NCBI GenBank assembly: GCA_025200525.1
Contig: CM045761.1
Span: 62,590,009 to 62,654,008, forward strand
DNA length: 64,000 bases
Direction: 5' to 3'
Origin: Camellia lanceoleosa
Taxonomy: Eukaryota; Streptophyta; Magnoliopsida; Ericales; Theaceae
Shown: positions 35,957 through 47,242 of the stretch, one piece after another
Layout of the letters: the number at the start of each line of letters is the position of its first letter
Numbering within the stretch: position 1 is the stretch's first letter
Notes under the pieces: model-generated
What the model saw: only the letters and a program-made list of their open reading frames with translations
Told to the model about the DNA's origin: nothing
The model's database searches: none
Position numbers and translations under genes: made by a program

Positions 35957-38829
35957 TTATCCATCCAACATAAAAGAATGGTAAATGTCAGAAGAGAAAT
36001 GGGTTATTGGAAGCTCTATATTTGGGGCATTTATGAACATGTTAGTGTCAACAACCATATCATTAAGCAGCTGATCATCACCATTGTTGTTGTTGAGTAA
36101 TCCGAGTGGATTTAAGGCAGAAACACTCTTAGAATGATTATTTTGAGCTGTTTTTTGCCTCAATTGAAGCCTTGGAATTGTTTTTATCATTCAGAGGCTG
36201 GTCATTTTTGGTACCGAAGAAATTTATCATGAAGTTCAGTTCGTCGTCGAATGTTTTGTTCATAAACTGTGGAGAGTTATCAATGGAGGACTCAAATAAG
36301 TCCCCGAGAGGAGCAAAATGGGTTGAGAAGTCTTCAGTGACGGTGAAGCCAGTGGTGGTGGCGGCCCTATTAGATAGATTCATGCTTTTGATGTAGTCTT
36401 GGAGTATGGAGGGTTGAGATTGAGACTTCCCATTCTGGCTGCCTTGTGGTTTCTTGATGTTATTCCTTTTTGAATTTTGCTTTCTTTTGGTGGCGTTCCA
36501 GTGATTCTTTATTGAATTTTCGATCCTTCTCGGTATTCTCTTGGCAATTTCTACCCATCTGTTGCCAACTTTCTTATGAGCTTCAACCAATATGCTCTCT
36601 TCTTCTTCAGTCCAATTATCTTTCTGATAAAAAAAAAAAAAAAAAAAACAAGGGCGCCACATTGTGTATTATAAACAATGCAATATACATAGGGGAAAAT
36701 TAAAAATAAAATAAAAAAACAAAAAAAGGTACCAAACTCTAATAAGAATTTCAATAATGCCATGTGCACTGTAGACAAAAATTCATAGAAACGTATATAG
36801 AAAAATCAATATTACACTTTGCTGTAAAAAAAAGTGATATTTTTATAAAATTTTTGTACAAAATTCTTGATTAGAATAATGTGGTAGTGGCATTTTTAAA
36901 AGTATAAGTCAAGTTGATGAATTTTTTGTTTTAAAATGATAAAATTAAAATTTATCACATCATTTTATATTTATTTATTTTTATTTATTTTGTTGTGTAG
37001 CACTATAAGAACTTATCTATGAAAACATTAAATGTGAACCTTTTTATAACAAAATTGATGCTTTGAGGGAGAAAAGGTTCCAAAATCACATGAAAGTGAA
37101 CACTGAGAAAGAGTGGGTGCAAGGAGGAATTTGAGAGGGTATAAACAGACAATGGACTGACCCTATAAGTTTTGCATGTCAAAGTGCTCATATGAAAGAC
37201 AATCCCCAGGCCCTTGTCTCACGAGGAATTATATTAATAGCCAAGTAAACATATAACGTGGCTTTGTATATTTAAATAACAACAATATTACGAACTCAAA
37301 AAAGAAATTAATGGTTGAAATTTATTTTACTCATGTATTCACATTTCATCAATTTAATCTCCACCACATATATACATTTGTAATAAATATGATTTGACAA
37401 GGATGGGTTCGTAGCATTTTTATTTAAATAATCATAAAATTCTAAACATGAACCAACATGTCTAGATGGTTAGATGGAAGAAGAAATATCACTAACTTTT
37501 GCGGATTAAAATTAAAAAAAAAAAAAAATGGAAGGAGAGATGTTAGATGGTGTGAACAGCACCAAACTCACCATAAGATCTGCATGTCAAGCCCATGACT
37601 TGTAAAACAAAACCCTAATCCACTTTTTGAATGAAACTTTTCACTAATTACCAAATATAAAATATCAAAAGAAAACTCATGAGAGATGAACGGACAAATC
37701 ACCTTGATGAAATTTTGGCAATCTAAATCCTATATCTCTAACTTTTAAGATATAAAATTAAATAATTAAAAAAAGAAAAAGAGTTGAGAATAGGAAATTA
37801 AACCAGATAAGGCATCCTAGGGTTTTCTCTTTTGACTATTTGAAAAATATCACACAAACCCAAACCAAATCTCAGTTCTTAGATATCTGTCATAGATTTT
37901 TATGAGAAATCTAACACAATTGTTTGATGATTAGTTTTGCAAAAAGTAAAGCAAATTTTAACAAAAACCAAACCACACTCAGTGGTTCTGACAAAACCTC
38001 AAATTAGGAAAAGGGTGAGGAAAAAAGACCTTGATATCAGGGTGCAAATGATTGTGCCACCGCTCCCGGCATTGTTTTCCGGCCCTGCCAACCATATTCT
38101 CTGCTATCTGAGCCCATTTTCTCACTCCATGCTGCATCACTAAATTGAGCAGTTTCCTTCACAAAAACAAAATCATAGAAATCTTCAATATCAACTGCAC
38201 TTTCATGTAAAGAGTAGACATATATGGGTTTAGTATAAGCAATACGGTCATATATGGGCTGATATTGGACAATATCGATTGATATATCATTATCAGAAGA
38301 TAGATATTTAAAACCCTAGGATGTATGAGACTTAAAGAAGGGTAAAAATTAAAAATTATGTGTTATATCACCTATCTTCTTCATCTGTCCATTGCCCTTT
38401 GATCAAAGTAGTTGTAGAAGAGCCACCTTTTGCTCTCTTTGCCACTCCTTTACAATTCCTTTATTTTGATTTGGCATCTTCACTCAAACCCATATTAGGA
38501 TCTATCTCATATGTCCATTTAAGAGTCTCACTATCATGGAAAAGCCCATCTATGAAGCTCTTCTCCGGAAAACTTGGCCCCAAAAAGTTGCTTGAATAGC
38601 CACCAATTGCACCACCAGAAGAAGAAAAACCACCATACACGCTTGTCGGAACAAGCAGTCCTTGGTTGTGCACATTGTTTTGAGTCTATTGGTGAGAGAA
38701 GTGGTTGTTCTTGCTTGACAAGAACCTCTCTATGGCTGTTAATGGAGGACTAGGTCTATATAAAGAAGGGTTGTTTTGTAAATTCACATACCCAAAACCA
38801 CCACCACCACCACCACCACCACCTTCCAT
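35957..38829 (-). pseudogene. R2R3-MYB transcription factor, MYB98-like, copy 3 (two stops and a frameshift)
   Basis: Exons match copy 1 in order and borders: exon 1 at 38829-38372, exon 2 at 38156-38030, exon 3 at 36623-35957. Exon 1 opens with MEG and a longer glycine run, then meets a TAG stop near 38686 (after NNHFSHQ) and a TAA near 38462 (after EDAKSK). Exon 2 is intact and encodes the end of R2 (GKQCRERWHNHLRPDIK). In exon 3 the R3 motif IPGRTENS has become IPRRIENS and NRWAEIA has become NRWVEIA. One extra base in the T run near 36152 shifts the tail out of frame, though the rest ([20 protein letters not shown]) is still legible. The R3 changes suggest relaxed selection. Confidence 0.85.
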
Positions 38830-39362
38830 GAAAGAGAGGCTTGAAGGAGACTAAAAACAAGAAAAGAAAGAACTATTTTCAAGCAACAAGATTGCTTCCA
38901 AAATTGCTTTGATTTAGGGAAGGTGTTTTTTTGTGTTTTTTCTTCTCTCTACTTGTAACGACACAAGAGTTGGGCAAAGAGAGATTATAGTAAAAAGACT
39001 TGTTTGGAGCTACTACAAGGGTTGGAAACCGTTGATCTGAGGGTTCATCCAACGGCTGAGATTCAGAGGTGATTGTAACTCCTCAGCTTCTCTTCTCAGA
39101 CAAAAGTAGAAAAATAGTGGTGGAGAGATTAGTGGGTTAGTCATTAACTCTCAGTAATAAATCATTTTTGCTAAATTAATATTACACTATTATTTTTGAA
39201 TATATGGAAAGTTTGTGTCTTGTTACAATTAGGGAAAATTTGAATCCAATGTAAATTTTTATAAAAAAAAAAAAATACAAATAATTGGTAAATTTTATAC
39301 ATATTAATAATTATAATTATAATTTTTTTCATGATTCTGTAATAATTTTTTAATGGTACCAT

Positions 39363-40274
39363 TTATAATTATTCACTGCCATTGTTTGGCCACCCCTCAA
39401 GGAAATTACTTTTTTACCCACTACGACATATAAGAGTTTTAGAGATCAAATGTTTTGATTTCTAAAAGTAAAAATTTTGTTACAAAAGACATTTAGGGAC
39501 TAATTTCTATCATCATGAAGATAGTTGCTAAAAGGTCGTCTTGAAAAGTCAAAAATAAGGCTTTTAGCGACAAAATTTTGAAAATGTCACTAATAAATAG
39601 ATTTTTTGGTACAAAATAATTTAGTCTCAAAATGCTTTATTTTTTGAAACAAAAAATTTGGTCTCAAATAGATAATAATTTATCACTAATGTCCAATTTT
39701 CGTTATTAAAAATATAATGATGATATTTTTCACAATAAAAATATTTAATTCTTAAAATATAATTTTATCCTTAAATTTTAATCCTCAAAACCTTAATTTC
39801 TTGTAATGACTGTTGTATTAACAAACTATTGTGCATCAAAGAAAGGGTGCTTTAGGGCACTAAATGCCATTCAACTTGAAGGGAGGTACTATTGATTAGA
39901 AATGATGGCTGCCCAAGTCAATTTGACAGTGGTAGAGTTAATTACCCCTTTTGTAATAAACCAGATTTCTGCCCAGATTCTTGCTTCAGTGAACACCTTC
40001 ATTTACAGACTTTGTCTTAAAAAATTCTTTGGTTTTCAACCTACCCCTGCAATCTACGTTAAATGTAGCAATGATCCGAACTTCCATTTTTATTTCATTT
40101 TAGAACCCTTTCTTAGTCTCCACCGATTGAATATCTTTATCCAGCTCTTTGACCCGATCCATCATTAGGTAGCATCTTTTTAGAGCTAGCTGAAGGTCAA
40201 GGTTATACTTGAGTGGCCCTTTTTTCTATTCCACTTCCCAGGGGAATAACCCTAATTAATCTCTGTAATGTCAA
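39363..40274. other. Spacer right of MYB-3, up to LTR element 2
   Basis: To about 39660 this matches the MYB-1 flank. The interval 39815-39925 matches 26020-26135 of unit 2, and 39940-40274 matches 54530-55630 of unit 4 (which holds an extra Tourist element). No gene is recognised; the open frame at 39902-40168 has no family resemblance I can name. Confidence 0.6.
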
Positions 40275-42584
40275 TGTAACAACCCTCATCTTGACTTAGC
40301 CATGCTTGCATGCATTTTTGTATGAACTCGTCTTGTCATGTTTATAAATCTTGTTATCTTGTTTTGCCTTGCTTTGTTATGTGTTACTTGCTTGATCTTG
40401 TACCTTGCTTGGGGTGTAGCCGAGGTCATCATGAGCTTAGTTCACCTTTGAACCTTTGTACTTGGAACCGTTTTGGAACCCCAGTTGACCTCTATCTCCA
40501 CCCCGGCATGTTTGCCGAGATATCACTCTTTGGGCCGAAGTGTTTAGAGCCAAGACCGAGATGTGGCACACCCAGGCCAAGGTGTGGCACAGCTTAGTCA
40601 AGTGTCGTCCTCCCTAGCCGATGTCTTTGTTGACCTGTTGCCGAAGCTTTGTCTTTAGCCGATGTCGTTACTTGCCGATGTGTCTTGCCATCAAGCTTGT
40701 TGAATACGCTTTGTCAGGGATTTGTCTAATCAATCAGTCACCTTTTTGAGTTGAACCAACCCGGTAATGCCCCATGTCCGAGCTGAAGGTTAAGACAGCC
40801 AGCAGACTTAGAAACAAATCATTTTGTCTCAAATCTTTGTTTTAGAGAGAGAAGCTCTAGAAGTAGAAGGAAGGAGTTTTAGAGTGAGAAGTAGAGTTCC
40901 GAGCTTGATCTTTGTGGATCGAACCGTTGGATTTGAGTTTTGAGGTTAGATTCTTGCTCTACTCTGATTGTTCTTATTGATTACCGAGCTGCATTGCATG
41001 ATCGCATTTGTTTTGCATGCCATGCATTGGTTCGAAGTTGGTTTTTGAAAGAGAAAATGATGTTTATGTGTTCTTGAAGGAAAGCCTCGTTTTGATCCGA
41101 AAGTTTGGAACAAGAATCATGTTTTCGTGTTGTTCTTGCATGATCTTCTTGCATGGGTACCCAGGTCCATGTTTCGAACTCATGGCATGAAATCTTGGAC
41201 TTCGTAACAAGTTAAGGTCTTTGCATTCATCTCCTTCATGATCATGTTCGTCATGTTCTTCATGTTTTTCAAAGGGAAACCCAGGTTTTCCCGACTCTGC
41301 CTTTGGATGTGGCCATCGGGACCACACCTCGGCAAGACCTGGATGGTACCCAGTGTGTTTCCATGAGGTGGAAAACAGTGTTTTAACTCCCAGCATGTTT
41401 TGCTTTGTTATTGACTTGGATTTGGTGAGAATGCCGAGGTCATTCGCATGCATGTAAAGCTTGTTTTGAGAATGTGATTTACCATGTGATTTGTCAGGGC
41501 TTTGATCTTTGTTTTGAGCCGACACCTGAGAAGAGCTAGGTGAGTGGTGCTTTTAATAAAGCTATGTTATACTGTTTTGATAAATCTTGTCTTGCTTTGT
41601 TTTGATGAAAGTATTTGTTAAGCATGAATAATTAGCCTGTCTCGATGTACTAAGTATAAAAGGATACGGTCCTTTCCTGGAACACAAGTCCCTTGGCTGG
41701 AGGACTCTAAACTTTCGCAGCACTATGTATAAAAGGATACGGTCCTTTCCTGGAACACAAGTCCCTTGGCTGGAGGACTCTAAACTTTTGCAGCACCATT
41801 TGTCTAAATCGATTACGGATCGTACAGTCTTTTGTTTTGCCACTAATGGATTACTACACGGACTATTTGTTTGGAAAGCTTTTGGCTATGTTTTGCCGAT
41901 GTCAGTGAACATCCCTGGAAACTTGTGAGACTTGATAGATGAATACGGTTCATCCCTTGGCTTGGTAAAGTTTCGTTGTGTTTTGCTTGGAAAGGATCTC
42001 GACTAATATTTGTATGGTTTTGGCATGCTTTGTTTCGTAAAGACTTCGGCTATATTCATGCAAAACCTTTATTATTAGTACCATTCACTGAGTTTCCATA
42101 CTCGCCCTCTCTATATATATGTAGGTGATGAGCAAGACGGCGGCAACGCCTAGATGTGTTTGCAAGTTTGTTTTGGATTCTTGAGTTACGTCGGCTTTGT
42201 TTTGCATTCTTGTCGGCGATGCTGTTTACACCGGCATTTTGTGTTTACGTCGGCTTTTGTATTTACGTCGGCCAATCTTGAAAATCATGCTTCTTGGCTT
42301 GTATTTCCTGTATTTTGTACATGTCGGCTTAGAAGCCTTTTGATCAAGATGTGATTTGTATTTTGCTATTTATGGACTGGTTGTAAGATCATATTGTATA
42401 TGTCTTCTCATTTGATTTACGCACAGCTCTTATGGACCACTTGCATTTTGATTTATTGTTTCTGCATTTGTAAGCCCCCATGTGTACTCTGTTGTGTGTG
42501 GATTTTGATAAGTTGGCCTTCGGTAATCACAGATTACTGGCCATCACGGCACCATCCTACTAGGGGCGGGTTGGGGTTGTGACA
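40275..42584 (+). mobile_element. Solo-LTR-like element 2
   Basis: A 2,310-bp insertion begins TGTAACAACC and ends GGGGTTGTGACA, flanked by the 5-bp duplication GTCAA (40270-40274, 42585-42589). The sister spacer at about 55620-55640 has the empty site (CTCTGTAATTTCAATTGA). Near the right end, a TA run followed by TGTAGGTGATGAG (42111-42131) and a GGGCGGGTT segment mirror element 1, so both belong to one LTR family. It contains many GCCGATGT/CCGAGGTC words and a 73-bp tandem duplication. No retroviral-type genes or second LTR were seen. Confidence 0.8.
41651..41796 (+). repeat. 73-bp tandem duplication in LTR element 2
   Basis: Two direct copies (41651-41723 and 41724-41796) share GTATAAAAGGATACGGTCC and the rest of the unit with very few differences. 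Each contains a TATAAAAGG box, so the duplication may have doubled a promoter-like segment. Confidence 0.9.
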
Positions 42585-43418
42585 GTCAATTGACTTTTTG
42601 ACCTTAAATTTATAATTTTATTTTAATTTGGTCTAATTAATTACAATTCTTAATATTTTTTTATGAAAAATATGTATATAAGTAGCATGTATTATATTTT
42701 TTACAGTAAAACTATAAATTTACTAAATTCAGTGAGTTAACCTCAACTAATCCAGTAATTGTTTTCTATCAAAAAAATTAACGGTATTATCAATTAGACC
42801 AAATTAATACAAAATTTAAAATTAATAGTCAAAATTAAGTCAATTGAGAGTGGAGAGACCAAAATGACACAAAGAGCAAAATGTCTGAACAACCGATGTA
42901 ATTTGCCCTAATTATTAATATTGATAAAATTTATCACTAATTTATAATTATTTTTCAAGTTTTATCTCAATCTAAAATTCTCCCATAAAATTATAACTAC
43001 TGAGAGGGACGGAATAGGAGAGAACTTATTATGGTCATGCAACTAATTGCTTGGATGACTGCTTATGCTTCACTTGTGGAGATAACGCTCTCTTTCATTG
43101 TTGATTTAGGATTTGTTTGAAAAATTGACTATTTTATTTGATATTTTTGACTATTTTAACCTGTCTAAAAAAATTGAGTTTGAGATAATTTTTAGTTTTT
43201 TAGATTTTTTTTTGTAATTTATTTGATGATTATAAGAAGAAAAAAAATGAAATAATCATGGTTTGAATATAATATTTTGTTTTATTAGTTATTTTAACTT
43301 TTTTGTCTTTATTGACTATTTTAGCCAAAAACTTGTGTCCCAAACACTCCCTCAATTTGAATTCTAATGCCCACCTCAAAATAATTCTCATATTAGTACT
43401 AATAGCGGTGTTAAAAAA
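42585..43418. other. Spacer upstream of CDC6-B (duplicated at about 55640-56525)
   Basis: AT-rich spacer shared with unit 4; no gene recognised. It ends at the 9-bp duplication of the next element. Confidence 0.65.
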
Positions 43419-44461
43419 CAATCCGGATCCTCAGTAGCATTTTCCTATCGCCATTTCCTGTAGCCCCCCAAAACGACGTCGTTTTGGGGGTTTTTTTTTC
43501 TTTTTTTCTTTTTTTCTTTCTCTTGCGTCTGTGTTTGGTAGAAACCAGAGGGGGTAGAAACCAGAGGGGGAGGGAAGAGAGAGAGTGACAGAAATGGAAG
43601 CTCGAGGGGAAGAAGAGAGAGAGGAGCTCCTCCCTTTACTTCTCTCTCACACCTGTCACATCTTCAGACCCAATTCGGTGAGTGAATCACAAAAATGAGT
43701 GAATCACAAAACCTAGAAATCTTGCTTTTATAAAGAGAATCAGAGGAGATATGGGTTGTTTGTGTGGTTGAGAGGTAGAGAGAGTTGATTTGGGTTTGTG
43801 TAAAGAGCCACACAATGGAGTTGATAGTTTTTTGTTAGAGATTCATTTCTGGGTTTTAGAAATCTTCAACTCCATTGTTACAGATCCTACTTTCTGGGTT
43901 TTATGATTTCTTAGAAATCTTGAACTCCATTGTTAGAGATTCATTTTTGGGTTTCAAACCCAGATTTCTTAGTTTTCTAAAAATGTTGATAAATCTGCGA
44001 ACCAACACAATCCCAATATTAAAGAAAAAAGTTGAAGCCAACCCAATTTGTGTAACTCAATCAACAATCATGAAGCAGATTAAAAGGAATTGAAAAACCA
44101 GAAACACAAAAAGAGGGGAAAAAATCACTTGCGAAAAATCATTATTATTATTGTTGGATCATGGAAATTGTATCACAGAACTCTTAATTATTGTTGCTCT
44201 TCCTCTTTTTTTTTTTTTTTTTGGTGAATAAATTAAAGAAAGAAAGAAAGAATGTTCCAAGTATATATATATATAAATCAAAACAAACAAAGTTTTTGAT
44301 CAGATTAACATAACAAACAAAGGATATATATATATATATATATTTATATATCTGTTTCATCAGATTAACATAGCAGGCAAAGTCTTTGATCTCTGTTCAA
44401 TCTTCTCCTCCGTCTCTGGTTTGGTTTCTGTCCTGACCAACGGAAGAGAAAGAAGAAAAAG

Positions 44462-44494
<33 letters not shown>

Positions 44495-44563
44495 CCCAAA
44501 ACGACGTCGTTTTGGGGGCTACAGGGTTGTGCGATAGGAAAATGCTACCGAGGATCCGGATTC
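43419..44563. mobile_element. Mutator-like element with long TIRs and possible captured exon
   Basis: A 1,145-bp element is flanked by the 9-bp duplication GTTAAAAAA (43410-43418, 44564-44572). Its terminal inverted repeats are about 75 bp and roughly 90% identical: both start AATCCGGATCCTC, run through TAGCATTTTCCTATCGC and end in the palindrome AAAACGACGTCGTTTT with GGGGG. Unit 4 lacks it (around 56520), which confirms the insertion. No transposase is present. The interior has a purine-rich stretch with an ATG frame at 43594 leading to a GTGAGT, possibly a captured first exon. An A run of about 28 lies at 44462-44489. Confidence 0.85.
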
Positions 44564-44572
44564 GTTAAAAAA

Positions 44573-46616
44573 AGGGTACTTACCAATCAGTCCTATTAAC
44601 TAGACTTATTACCTACAGGTCCTAACTAATAAATTTAACACTATAAAAAGAAGAGATTGATAAATTTATCACTATAAATTTATGCATAAAAACAAAGAGA
44701 CTGATAAATTTATCACTATAAATTTATTTATAAAAATAAAAGACTGATAAATTTATCTTTATCACTTAATAAATTTATCAATAGAACTTAATGGGCAATA
44801 AGTCTCAAAAGTAGGCCCTATTGGTAGTTTACCTTTAAAAAAATTGGTGAAACAGGTAAACTGATCCAGTCTAGTCCAAACTATCGATTTAGTATAGTTT
44901 TTATTGATTTTGATTCTAGTTCTAGTTTTGAAAATGATGGAATTATTCAAATTAATCTGATTCTCGATTCGAAAGCTTTGGTTGTGGCTCCAAACTGAAT
45001 TGTGATATATTTATTTTTTTCACAATAACTTTCTGTTGTCTTATTTTGCTGTGTTTGTAAATTAGTATTAAAATCTAATTTCCTAGTCTTGTAATAAAAA
45101 TTAAATATACTAAACAAATATAATCAAATAATTTAAATAATAGCATTTGCTACAAATAATAATAAAACAAAAAATACATTAATTATATTATTTTAAAAAC
45201 TTAATGAAAAACATAAATATAGTTAATTGAAAATTAATATATAAACGAAATTGGCATACAACAGTAGATAAATACAAGCAAGTAACTATTAGATAATATA
45301 AGTAAAAACATTCTACACTCTTATAAAAGAATTTCACCGGAAGAAGTACCACCTTTTTTTTTTTTTTTTTTAAAACACAATAGAAATTTAAGATTTTTTT
45401 TTAAATAGTTTTTTTTAACTATCTTATATTAATTTATAATGAGCTTATATTATATTTTTGTAATTATTTCAAGACTAACTTGATTGAAATTAAATACTTC
45501 ATAAATTTAATAGATTTAATCAATAATTAAAAAACTAAATTAATTTTGATTAATATATTATGAGAATTTAGTAGATTCAATGAATCGTTAATGAATTATG
45601 GCCTTTGTTTGGGAATAAGGATTTTTAGTCAAAAAGTCAAAAAAATACTACAAATTATCAAATCATTATTTCTATTCTCTCTTTTTTTTTTTTTTTTGGG
45701 CACATTATTCCATTAAAAGTTAAAAATAACTAAAACATTAATTTCCAATCGAGCCTTAATTGGATAATTTGACATACTTGAAGTAGAAAGCGTAATCAAC
45801 CCTAAATAATTCAATAAACTCATTAAAGATCTAGGTTTGTTTGGAAATTGATTTTTTTTTTTCAAATAAATTTTCAACTTTTTACAAAATACATGTATAG
45901 AGTTAATTTTTATAGTGAATTTTTTTTATTATTTTGACTAAACGCCTTAAGAGCATCTCTGGCGTGTAAATTTTTTTTTCGTCAAATTTGAATAAAATTT
46001 TAAGTAAAAACTTCATATGATATCACTCATTTTAACAAAAAATTTTGAATTTTTATCAAAACACTAGTCGACCGAGAGGATGTCTGGCTGGTCGACTGGT
46101 TTGGTGTAAATTGACCACAACCTGCAGAATAATTTTGCAAGGAAGAGGTTATGTCCAGGAGGACATCCGACCCAACGATCACCTACAAATTTGATGGAAC
46201 ACTCCAAGCATCCTTAATTTGATAAAAATTTTAAGACATCATTAATTTGATATTGGTTTGATATTATGATTGAAGCACCAATTTTTTTTATTTTTTTTTT
46301 ACATCAACAAATTTAAATTTGATGAAAGAAAAATGTAAGCGTAGAAGCTCTAACCGAACCTGACTAAGCACTCGTTTGGCATACACAATTTTGGGGGGTA
46401 AAAGTCTATTTTAATCACAAAAGACAAAATAAGTTAAAAAATTAATAAAATAAAATGTCATATTCAAATTACAATCATTTTATTTTTTTCTCACAAAAGT
46501 CAAAAAAATTTAAAAAATCTATCACAAACGAAATCTTTTAACCTAAACTAAAATAGTCACAAAATAAAATAAAATAAAAAGTCAAAAAATCAATCAACGG
46601 CCCAATTGAATCCTAA
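44573..46616. other. Spacer upstream of CDC6-B
   Basis: AT-rich non-coding DNA. From about 44830 it is shared with unit 4 (from 56525), whereas 44573-44825 is private to unit 3 and contains three spaced copies of CTGATAAATTTATC-like repeats (44660-44760). No gene was recognised. Confidence 0.6.
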
Positions 46617-47024
46617 GGCCCCGATTGTTTTGGTGTGTAATGGATGAGAGGGCATTAGGATGGATGTGTGGTTATTTAGTGTTGTGTTTGTTTGTAATTG
46701 CAGAAGAAATTAGGATGGAGGATTTGATTAAGATGGAGGTTGGAAGGAGGATTGAGATGGGAGAGATGGAGGTAATATTAGAAAAATAGTAAGGGGATTA
46801 AATTTTTTTTTTATTTTTTACATATTGAAATTTTTTTTAAACATTAATGTTTAATTTTTTATATTTGTTTTATTATTTTATATAAAAATAATTTAATAAT
46901 TTCTACACTAACAACTATCATCAAAACAAATAAAATTTTATTTAATCCCCTCACTATCAATTCCCTCACTACTAATTTCCTCATTATGAATCTCCTCCCT
47001 TCTATCTCTGAAAATAGAGAGACC
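46617..47024. mobile_element. Tourist/PIF-Harbinger-type MITE upstream of CDC6-B
   Basis: Orthologous copy of 8802-9216, with TAA duplications at 46614-46616 and 47025-47027. Its ends read GGCCCCGATTGTTTTGG and, reversed, GGTCTCTCTATTTTCAGAG. Its presence in A and B but not C supports A and B as closest relatives, unless it was lost from C. Confidence 0.7.
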
Positions 47025-47057
47025 TAAACGAGTTCAAATCTATTTACACTACACATT

Positions 47058-47095
47058 GGCGGGAAGCACACTAGATAAGGTTACATTTTTCCCGC
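47058..47095 (+). promoter_or_regulatory. Paired E2F-type sites upstream of CDC6-B
   Basis: GGCGGGAA (47058-47065; TTCCCGCC on the other strand) and TTTCCCGC (47088-47095) both fit the E2F consensus and lie 148-185 bp before the ATG. The arrangement is the same as in CDC6-C, although this gene copy is broken. Confidence 0.6.
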
Positions 47096-47242
47096 TAAAA
47101 ACAACTCTCTCTCTCGACATTTGCCCCCTTTTTCTTTTGTTTTTGGTACCAAACCAACACATTTTAACATCTCTGTTCTCTGTCTGAGTTGAGTCACAGA
47201 TTCTCAGATTTGTAAGAGTTTGACCTCTTCGATCTCTCAATC

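Noticed and set aside
40310..40597. 95-aa frame at the start of LTR element 2
   Set aside because: It is rich in repeated CCGAGG/GCCAAG words, has no gag or pol motif, and is not kept in related elements.
43875..44093. 72-aa frame inside the Mutator-like element
   Set aside because: Low-complexity repeats of the phrase GATTTCTTAGAAATCTTGAA explain it; the earlier ATG at 43594 is the better captured-exon candidate.
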